A stretch of DNA of 64,000 bases from Scytonema sp045865695. Lineage in GTDB: Bacteria; Cyanobacteriota; Cyanobacteriia; Cyanobacteriales; Nostocaceae. Below the pieces are notes generated by a model. The model was not told the origin of the DNA, ran no database searches, and worked only from the letters and a program-made list of their open reading frames with translations. The DNA is taken from positions 1 to 64,000 of the forward strand of contig NZ_BAACAP010000231.1 in the NCBI RefSeq assembly GCF_045865695.1, in the 5' to 3' direction. Below are positions 8,336 through 15,350 of this stretch, piece after piece (positions within the stretch are counted from its first letter, which is position 1; each line of letters starts with the position of its first letter). Position numbers and translations under genes: made by a program.

Positions 8336-8488
8336 ACGCTTAATGCTCCTTACTTTTACTGAGTAGTAGTAAATCATATTCAATATGGCATCAGTTTGTA
8401 CTTAATGGGTATTGAAGTGGTCAGATTTTTTATTGATTTTTTCAGATGTTGCTGCAATCATCAACAAATCAGCCGTTTGTGAAGCGTC

Positions 8489-8588
8489 TTTCAGTTGGGT
8501 ACAATACATAAAAAAGTTATGAAACCGCCGATGAACGCACCCAAGGGCGCGGATGAATCTGTACTTCATTCAAGTAAAAACCGCTATA
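8489..8588 (+). repeat. Dispersed 100-bp repeat, copy 1
   Basis: This stretch closely matches 25146-25244: TTTCA-TTGGGT-CAATACATAAAAAA at the start and TACTTCATTCAAGT-AAAAC-GCTATA at the end, with a divergent middle. It lies directly upstream of the ABC ATPase gene and creates a false 31-codon N-terminal extension of that frame. Confidence 0.85.
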
Positions 8589-10087
8589 TGGCGTACTTGT
8601 GTTTGGAAAAAATTACCAAAAGTTTTGGCTCATTCGTAGCTAATGAGAATATTAGCTTTAATGTTGAATCTGGAACTATTCATGCCATATTGGGTGAAAA
8701 TGGTGCAGGTAAGACTACATTAATGAATATTATCAGTGGTCTTTATCAACCAGATAGCGGTCAGATATATTTGCAGGAAAAACCAATCAAAATCGTCTCT
8801 CCAAGTGCAGCTATTAAGTTAGGTATTGGCATGATTCATCAACACTTCATGCTAGTTCCGCAATTAACTGTTACAGAAAACATTATTTTAGGGACATCCA
8901 ATAGCTGGCGTCTCAATTTACGGCAAAAGCAACAAGAAATAGTAACTTTGTCACAAACTTATGGGTTAGATGTCGATCCAACTGCTAAGTTGGGAAATTT
9001 ACCTGTAGGGGTGCAACAGCGAGTTGAAATTCTCAAAGTGCTTTATCGTAACGCAAAATTATTGATTCTTGATGAACCCACAGCGGTTTTAACACCATCA
9101 GAAGTAGAATCCTTGATGGCGACTTTGCGACAACTAGCAGCTAGCGGACACACCATTATTTTTATTAGTCACAAGTTGGATGAGGTTATGAGCTTGTGCG
9201 ATACAGTCACGGTGTTGCAGCGAGGAAAAGTAGTCGCGAATACAACGACTAAAGATGTAACAACTGAAAAATTGGCTGAATTGATGGTTGGGCGTGAGGT
9301 GGCTCTAAAGTTGGATAAATTAGCTGTCACACCGGGGAAGGTTGTATTATCAGCAGAGGGATTGTGTGTCACAGATGACAGAGGTGCGATCGCTGTTCGC
9401 AATGTCTCATTTGAACTGCAAGCAGGAGAAGTTTTGGGAATCGCTGGGGTAGATGGTAATGGACAGCGAGAATTGGCTGATGCATTGACTGGTTTGCGAA
9501 CTGTGATGCGGGGAAAAATTGCATTTAGTTCAGATTCATTGTCACACAGGATTGTAGGCTATATCCCAGAAGACAGGCAAAAAATGGGTTTGGTATTGCA
9601 GTTTAATATTGCTGAAAATCTCATTTTGAAAGCTTTTTGGAAATTACCCTTTTGCCGTCGCTTTTTGTTACAGGGTAAAGCTATAAAGAATCATGCCAAG
9701 TCTGCTATGTATGAGTTTGATATCCGGGCGAATAGCGAAGCCGTCAAAGTCAGTCAGCTTTCAGGAGGAAATCAACAAAAAGTTGTGCTTGCAAGGGAAC
9801 TCGCACGAGAACCAATGCTGATTGTGGCTATGCAACCAACACGTGGGTTGGATGTGGGCGCAACTCAAGCAGTACAGCAACGATTATTAGCCCAACGCAC
9901 TCGTGGTGCTGCTATTGTATACATCTCCACTGAGTTAGAGGAAGTTATGGCAATGAGCGATCGCATTGCAGTGATGTATAGAGGTGAATTTGTTGCTATT
10001 TTGGATGCAAGAACTACCACTGTAGGAGAAATTGGGTTTTTGATGGGAGGAGGGAAAAGGGGACAAGGAAGACAAGAAAGAGAGTAA
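8588..10087 (+). CDS. ABC transporter ATPase, nucleoside/BMP type (two NBDs)
   Basis: 499 residues from the ATG at 8588 (MAYLCLEKITKSFG). The frame extends upstream to 8495, but those codons lie in a dispersed repeat. Two nucleotide-binding domains are fused: NBD1 with Walker A GENGAGKTT and Walker B LLILDEPTA, NBD2 with signature LSGGNQQKVVLARELA and LIVAMQPTRGLDVGA. NBD2 lacks the usual Walker B acidic pair, which is normal for RbsA/YufO-type proteins. Family knowledge suggests import of nucleosides together with the two permeases at 10932 and 20079. No substrate-binding lipoprotein is in the window. No clear ribosome binding site is visible. Confidence 0.88.
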   Translation: MAYLCLEKITKSFGSFVANENISFNVESGTIHAILGENGAGKTTLMNIISGLYQPDSGQIYLQEKPIKIVSPSAAIKLGIGMIHQHFMLVPQLTVTENIILGTSNSWRLNLRQKQQEIVTLSQTYGLDVDPTAKLGNLPVGVQQRVEILKVLYRNAKLLILDEPTAVLTPSEVESLMATLRQLAASGHTIIFISHKLDEVMSLCDTVTVLQRGKVVANTTTKDVTTEKLAELMVGREVALKLDKLAVTPGKVVLSAEGLCVTDDRGAIAVRNVSFELQAGEVLGIAGVDGNGQRELADALTGLRTVMRGKIAFSSDSLSHRIVGYIPEDRQKMGLVLQFNIAENLILKAFWKLPFCRRFLLQGKAIKNHAKSAMYEFDIRANSEAVKVSQLSGGNQQKVVLARELAREPMLIVAMQPTRGLDVGATQAVQQRLLAQRTRGAAIVYISTELEEVMAMSDRIAVMYRGEFVAILDARTTTVGEIGFLMGGGKRGQGRQERE

Positions 10088-10135
10088 GATGTATGAACTT
10101 AAATTGGTATAAACCATAAAGCGAACAAAGGAAAT

Positions 10136-10702
10136 ATGCCGAGTCTGTACGTTATAGGCGGTGCGAATGGTTCGGGAAAAACGACTGTTGCAATGAACTT
10201 GTTACCAAATTTTCTGGAGTGCTTTGAATATGTGAATGCAGATTCTATTGCAGCTGGGCTTTCACCTCTCAATCCAGAATCCATGGCTATTGAAGCAGGA
10301 AGATTGATGATTCAAAGATTGCGAGCGCTATCGGAATCAGGCAGTGATTTTGCTTTTGAAACTACACTAGCAGCGAAAACTTTTGCACCATTTATTGTTA
10401 ATTGTAGAGCCAAGGGTTATACAATTAACCTGATTTATTTTTGGTTACGAAGCCCTGACTTAGCAGTAGAAAGGGTGGCAAGGCGAATTGCTAGTGGGGG
10501 ACACTCTATTCCTGAAGATGTTATTCGCCGCCGTTACGAGCGAGGACGAAAAAATCTAGTTTCATTGTACTTGCCTTTATGCGATGGTTGGATGGTTTAC
10601 GATAACTCTAGTTCACTTCCTAGAATAGTAAGTGAAAGAATTATTAATCAGCTGCCTATAATATATGAAAATAACATTTGGAACAAAATTACGGAGGCAT
10701 AG
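10136..10702 (+). CDS. Zeta-toxin-like P-loop kinase (COG4185 type)
   Basis: 188 residues. Walker A GGANGSGKTT is at residues 8-17, followed by NADSIAAGLSP and FAFETTLAAKT, the pattern of zeta-toxin-like P-loop kinases. Zeta toxins phosphorylate UDP-GlcNAc and block wall synthesis; many COG4185 proteins are untested. A small protein starts 1 base after its stop codon, suggesting a toxin-antitoxin pair. It sits between the ATPase and permease genes of the ABC transporter, where such a gene is not expected. Family is fairly clear; toxicity is inferred. Confidence 0.72.
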   Translation: MPSLYVIGGANGSGKTTVAMNLLPNFLECFEYVNADSIAAGLSPLNPESMAIEAGRLMIQRLRALSESGSDFAFETTLAAKTFAPFIVNCRAKGYTINLIYFWLRSPDLAVERVARRIASGGHSIPEDVIRRRYERGRKNLVSLYLPLCDGWMVYDNSSSLPRIVSERIINQLPIIYENNIWNKITEA

Positions 10703-10703
10703 T

Positions 10704-10892
10704 ATGACCGAAGAAGAAATGAGAACTCTACATAAAAAAATTGATGCTGGAGTCAAAGCCGCAATTGCTGAAGCAATTGAACGACACCGTAAGTTAGGTC
10801 AATCGATTAGTATCATGCAGGATGGTGAAGTGGTGACTTTAACAGCTGAGGAAATCCCTCAACTTCAAAATCAAAATAGCTCTATCAATTAA
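10704..10892 (+). CDS. Small putative antitoxin partner of the zeta-like gene
   Basis: 62 residues beginning MTEEEMRTLHKKIDAGVK. A GGAGG at 10693-10697 lies 6 bases before this ATG and fixes the start; the frame is open 13 codons further but without a signal. The N-terminal two thirds should be helical and acidic; the end (SIMQDGEVVTLTAEEIPQL) looks like a short beta segment. No family is recognised with certainty. Position and tight spacing behind the zeta-like gene suggest the antitoxin. Confidence 0.6.
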   Translation: MTEEEMRTLHKKIDAGVKAAIAEAIERHRKLGQSISIMQDGEVVTLTAEEIPQLQNQNSSIN

Positions 10893-10913
10893 AGGTCTTA
10901 CCAAGAACTAATA

Positions 10914-10948
10914 ACAAATGACAAATGACAAATGACAAACGACAAACG
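10914..10948 (+). repeat. Heptameric STRR (ACAAATG)n carrying a start codon
   Basis: Three acaaatg units and two acaaacg units lie directly before and inside the permease start. Each acaaatg unit contributes an ATG, each in a different frame; only the last (10932) is in frame with the permease. Confidence 0.85.
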
Positions 10949-11951
10949 ATTAATTTTATCTCCTATCATCGCGAGCGCAACAGCATTACTTGTTGGTGCA
11001 ATTCTTATTCTAATTGCTGGAGCCAATCCTATTGCTGCTTACACGGCTTTGTTTCAGGAATCTTTCACAACATACTTTGGGTTTGGCAACACGCTAACCA
11101 AAATGGCACCATTGTTGTTAACAAGTTTGGGGGTATTAGTAGCTCTCCGTGCGGGTCAGTTTAACATTGGTGGAGAAGGACAAATTTATCTCGGAGCTTT
11201 AGGAAGTACTTTAGTAGGATTGTACGTTACAGGATTACCTTCATGGATTCATATTCCTTTAGCACTGATCTCAGGGTTTTTGTTTGCGGCAATTTGGGGT
11301 TTGATACCGGGTTATCTTAAAGCCGTGCAAGGAGTTAATGAAGTTATCTCAACTCTGCTGTTAAACTACATTGCTTTTAACTTTATTAGTTATCTCGTAC
11401 AAAATCCCCTAAAAGCACCCAATGCACCTAGCCCTTATTCATCAGAAATTGCTCAGTCTGCTTATTTACCCATAATTCTACCGGACAGTCTTGCTCATGC
11501 AGGAATTTTACTAGCGTTATTGGTTGCAGGGATTGTTTGGGTATTATTGGTGCTGTCACCTGTGGGTTATCAAATTGCTGCTGTAGGATTTAATCCTGTT
11601 GCTTCGCGTTACAGCGGTATTTCTGTAGAACGCACAATTATGTTAGTTATGGCATTAGCAGGGGGTTTAGCCGGGTTAGCGGGTGCAATTGAGGTGATGG
11701 GAGCAAAATATCGCTTGTATGAAGTTGTTTCCCCTGGTTATGGATTTGATGCGATCGCCATAGCGTTTCTTAGTCGTGGTAGTGTAATAGGTGTTGTGTT
11801 CGCGTCTCTTTTCTTTGGTGCCTTAAGAAGTGGTGCGAATGTCATGCAACGTAGTGCTGGAGTTCCGGTAACTGTGATTTATGTCATTCAAGGTTTGACC
11901 GTGCTGTTTATTGCTGTTAGTTTGGCAATAGAAGGAAGAATTAGGGCTTGA
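10932..11951 (+). CDS. ABC transporter permease, nucleoside type (subunit 1)
   Basis: 339 residues and strongly hydrophobic, with about eight to ten membrane segments. Family features include GQFNIGGEGQIYLGALG near residue 78 and the coupling region AVGFNPVASRYSGIS near residue 210. It fits the BPD_transp_2 permeases of nucleoside (YufP-like) importers. The start codon lies inside a heptamer repeat, so residues 1-6 are repeat-encoded and no ribosome binding site is visible. Its partners are the ATPase at 8588 and the second permease at 20079, now 8 kb away. Confidence 0.85.
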   Translation: MTNDKRLILSPIIASATALLVGAILILIAGANPIAAYTALFQESFTTYFGFGNTLTKMAPLLLTSLGVLVALRAGQFNIGGEGQIYLGALGSTLVGLYVTGLPSWIHIPLALISGFLFAAIWGLIPGYLKAVQGVNEVISTLLLNYIAFNFISYLVQNPLKAPNAPSPYSSEIAQSAYLPIILPDSLAHAGILLALLVAGIVWVLLVLSPVGYQIAAVGFNPVASRYSGISVERTIMLVMALAGGLAGLAGAIEVMGAKYRLYEVVSPGYGFDAIAIAFLSRGSVIGVVFASLFFGALRSGANVMQRSAGVPVTVIYVIQGLTVLFIAVSLAIEGRIRA

Positions 11952-12687
11952 ATCAGTTAACCGCCAATCTTCAGAAAACTATATAATTCTCTGGAAGCAA
12001 CAATAAATTCTGTAGAAAATGAAAAAATATTTGAGTATTGGAAAAGTCGTAAAGCTCAAAGGTTCCTTTAAAGTCCCCATAGTAGGAAAAATCTTAAACT
12101 GAGGAGAGAATTGCACTCTTATATCTTTACAAGATATTTAAACTAAATCTGGTAAATCAATTGCTAAGTATAGCGATAAATGTGATACAATCTAGTTACG
12201 AATTAGGCAAGAAAAACCAGGAGGTGATAAGCGTGGCAGAGGTGGCAAAGTTAGCTAAAACAGAGCTAACTAAAACGTATACAGACCAAATAGATTTTTG
12301 GCACTGGGGAGAGTTATTTGCCCTATCCAATCTGATTGACTCTGCCCGCCATCACTGTCTGGAAATGATTCTGGCTGAAAAAAGCAAACTTGATTGCAAT
12401 AAGGAATTACAACTCTTATTTAATATCAACAAGCGATACAGTAACTCTATTTACACTGAAGTTCAGGGAATTGTCACCAATGTCAACAAAAACAGAATCG
12501 CTCGCATCAAAACATTAGAAGGTCAAATTAAGTCAATCAAATCCGATATTAAAAAGCGTTCTAAATAAATCAAAGATTTCGCCAAACAAGAAAACAAGCG
12601 GTCTAGTAAAGCTTCTAAAGCCAATAAAGGATTTAAAACTAGCAAAACAAAAATCAAAAAAGCTTGTAGTGTTTACGCCAAGCAACG

Positions 12688-14044
12688 CTGACGGGGCGAC
12701 AAAGTAGCATGAAAAGCTTATGAGGTAAAGTGTGTAGCAATTCGTGGTAAAAAAAGATAGGTCTACTTTTGTCAACAAGACCTATCTAATGACAATGTTA
12801 CCTCCATTCTATCAAACACATTTAAAAAGTCAATTTAGCCCAACGGAATACTTGTTGTTCACTATTTTAATTAATGTTTTACAGTCAATTAAAAAAGTGA
12901 GTTTAGAAGCTATAGCAACGGCTCTACCAATTCCCATTCTATTTGAAAGCAGAAGAAAGAAACTACAAAGATTTTTGTCATTACCCTTCCTAACGATTGA
13001 AAAGATTTGATTTCCAATTGTTACTACATGGTTGTCAACATATTTTCAACCGGACGAAATAATTTATGTAGTCATCGATCGCACTGCATGGGGTCGCATT
13101 AATTTATTTGTAATTAGCATCGTTTGGGATAAAAGAGCCTTTCCTATATACTTTGACCTCTTATCCAAGTTAGGAAGTAGCAACATTGATGAACAAAAAA
13201 CGTTGATATCTCAAGTCTTACCCTTGTTTAAAGGTTATAAAATTTGCGTATTAGGAGACCGAGAATTTTGTTCAATCAAACTAGCAACTTGGATCAGAGA
13301 CCAGGGTCTATCTTTTTGTCTTCGTTTGAAAAAGAATGAATTTATTGAAGTTCAACATAATATTTGGAAAGAATTAAATGATTTAGGCTTATGTCCAGGA
13401 ATTTCTTTGTTTTTACAAGGAGTTAGGGTAACTAAACAAAAAGGATTTAGCCATTTCAATGTAGCTGGTAAATGGAAACGGAAAATTCAAGTAATGGCTC
13501 CAAAAGAAGGGTGGTTTCTCGTTACAAATTTAGTGACTTTGTCAGTGGCGATCGCAGCTTATAAAAGAAGATTCGATATAGAAGAAATGTTTCGTGATTT
13601 TAAGAGTGGCGGTTATAACTTAGAAGATACTAAGGTCTCAAATAAACGCTTAATATCTCTAATTTTATTAATAGCGATACGGCTTAAGCCGTTAGGCGCT
13701 TCGCCTATCGCCTACACATCTGCCACAATACACGGACAGCAAATTAAACAAAAAGGTGTCCAAAAATATGTGGGTCGCATCAAAGAATACGGGCGCATTG
13801 AAAGACGACACAGCAGTTTTTATATCGGATTATATGGTGAGTCCAGCCCTGAAGGAGGGTTTCCCTCCGCACCTTTACTGGCGAACCCGAAGGGCCAAAC
13901 ATGGGTTAATTTCATGGAAGTATGTGAAGATTTAGTCACAGAATTAATGAGATTATGTCGTAATAAGTCGAAGTATTATCAACGAGGTCTAAGAGCTATG
14001 AAGCTTATTTTATCTGCATCTTAGCCCTTTTGTCGCCCCGTCAG
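12688..14044 (+). mobile_element. IS4-family insertion sequence (1357 bp)
   Basis: The ends are perfect 16-bp inverted repeats, CTGACGGGGCGACAAA at 12688-12703 and its complement at 14029-14044. They are flanked by a perfect 9-bp direct repeat, CAAGCAACG, at 12679-12687 and 14045-14053. Removing the element and one target copy restores the host TnpB-like frame exactly. The single transposase gene carries the IS4 YREK signature. The element has itself taken up two small palindromic inserts and an in-frame stop codon, so it is probably dead. Confidence 0.95.
12789..14024 (+). pseudogene. IS4-family DDE transposase with in-frame TGA and two inserts
   Basis: The frame reads MTMLPPFYQTHLKSQFSP and continues to a TGA at 13008-13010, then goes on in the same frame (FPIVTTWLSTYF) to 14024. 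From memory of the family, a Trp codon stands at the TGA site (EKI-W-FPIV), so this is a TGG-to-TGA change. DDE residues are seen in VVIDRTAW, VLGDREFCS and the YREK block YKRRFDIEEMFRDFK. Insert 1 (13679-13708, 30 bases, 10 codons) splits a HIP1 octamer GCGAT^CGC. Insert 2 (13839-13895, 57 bases, 19 codons) adds a Pro/Gly/Ser stretch between GLYG and QTWVNFM. Both keep the frame. Confidence 0.9.
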
Positions 14045-15227
14045 CAAGCAACGTCAAACAACGCAACTACAAGACGCTAAATTTGGCTGGCATCAAAAGA
14101 AACGCCGATTGCATTTACTCCAGTCACAGCTATCGCATTTAAAGTCAACTCAACCAAAGTATGAGTTACCAGATATTGCCAACAGCTTTGTGTTGGTTGG
14201 CAGCAAGAACGAGTCATCAGGCAATCAACTAGCGCAATTCGATTACATTGAAAAGACGGATAGCTTTGTGCTTTCTATCCGCACTCCCTATGTGCTAGAA
14301 GAAAGACTAGGTGGCAATTACATTCGCATTGACTCATTGAACTTCAAGCATGGCTTGCACGAAATCGTTGAATCCATCTCAGAGCGTTGTTACAAGGTAA
14401 AAACCAAAGATGGATCTGAGAAATGGGCAATTGGCTGTATTGCTGTCACAATTCGGTTTTACTGGAAAGATGATTGTTGGTACGTTGCTGCTAGTACAGA
14501 TGTCAACCTACCAGAAATTACGTCTGAATATTTGTCTGGCTATGTTGGAGTTGACTTAAACGCCGATTCTGTTGGCTGGGCAATGTGCGATGCCCAAGGC
14601 AATTTACTCGAATATGGCGACTACAAGTTGGATTTGCACTCCAAAACTTCCAACCAAAGAGAAGCAATTCTCTGCGATGCAGCCAATTTTGTCGCATTGA
14701 AAGCAAAGCAATACAACTTCCCCATTGCATCAGAACAGCTAGACTTCTCTGCGAAAAAGAAACAACTTAAGGAAAAGGGCAAGAAATACGCTCAAATGCT
14801 ATCAACATTAGCTTATTCGCAATGGAATGAATCTCTAGATCGTGCGTGTCAAAAGCATGGCATTTATCACAAGAAAGTCAATCCCGCTTATAGTAGCTTG
14901 GTTGGGTTGACAAAATTTATGTCCATGTATGGCATGAATTCTGCTTCTGCTGCTGCTTTCGTCATTGCACGTCGTGGCAGAAGATTCTCTGAACGTCTTC
15001 CTAAAAACCATCACCTACTCCCTTACTCGTCCGCCTACGCCAATCAGGTGAAGCACGTTTGGTCGCATTGGAGTCGGGTGTCTCGGAGCGTCTTAGGCAC
15101 TCCCAGACACAAATATTTTACATCCCGCTTTAACAGAGCGCGAAAGGTCACGCCTTTTTGTCAACTGACTTGCTCGCTCCGGTCAGTATGGATATCTGGG
15201 CAATCCAATTCAATTGGAGCTTTTTGA

Positions 15228-15350
15228 GGTTGGTGCAATTCCAACGGGGAACGATACAGTCACCGTTGCTGTATCTAGGTCTAGAAAGCCTTAGGCGCGT
15301 AGTCAATCTACGTGTACTCAGATTTCTCTAGATTTTAATTAGCGGTATTA
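15228..15350 (+). other. Right flank of the TnpB-like gene with hairpin
   Basis: The spacer between the TnpB-like gene and the convergent histidine kinase holds a hairpin at 15298-15312 (CGTAG, loop TCAAT, CTACG) with further G-U/C-G pairs outside. In IS605-type elements this position carries the element end and the guide (omega) RNA scaffold. Whether this stretch is such a scaffold cannot be settled here. Confidence 0.35.

Larger units (their letters stand above)
12233..15227 (+). pseudogene. TnpB/IS605 OrfB-like RuvC protein, broken by a stop codon and an IS
   Basis: The reading frame starts at a GTG (12233) behind a near-perfect Shine-Dalgarno AGGAGGTGAT (12219-12228). It runs to a TAA at 12566-12568, continues in frame to 12687, is split by the IS at 12688-14044, and resumes in the same frame after one target copy is removed, ending at 15227. 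The C-terminal part shows RuvC-like motifs: GYVGVDLNADSVGWAM (RuvC I), ASEQLDFSAKKK (RuvC II glutamate) and VNPAYSSLVGLTKF then SASAAAFVIARRG in the RuvC III position. The zinc-ribbon cysteines of classical TnpB are absent. The family is inferred; loss of function by a nonsense codon plus an insertion is directly visible. Confidence 0.8.

Noticed and set aside
10925..11164. 79-codon frame starting at an earlier repeat ATG before the permease
   Set aside because: Out of frame with the permease and without family character; it arises because each heptamer shifts frame.
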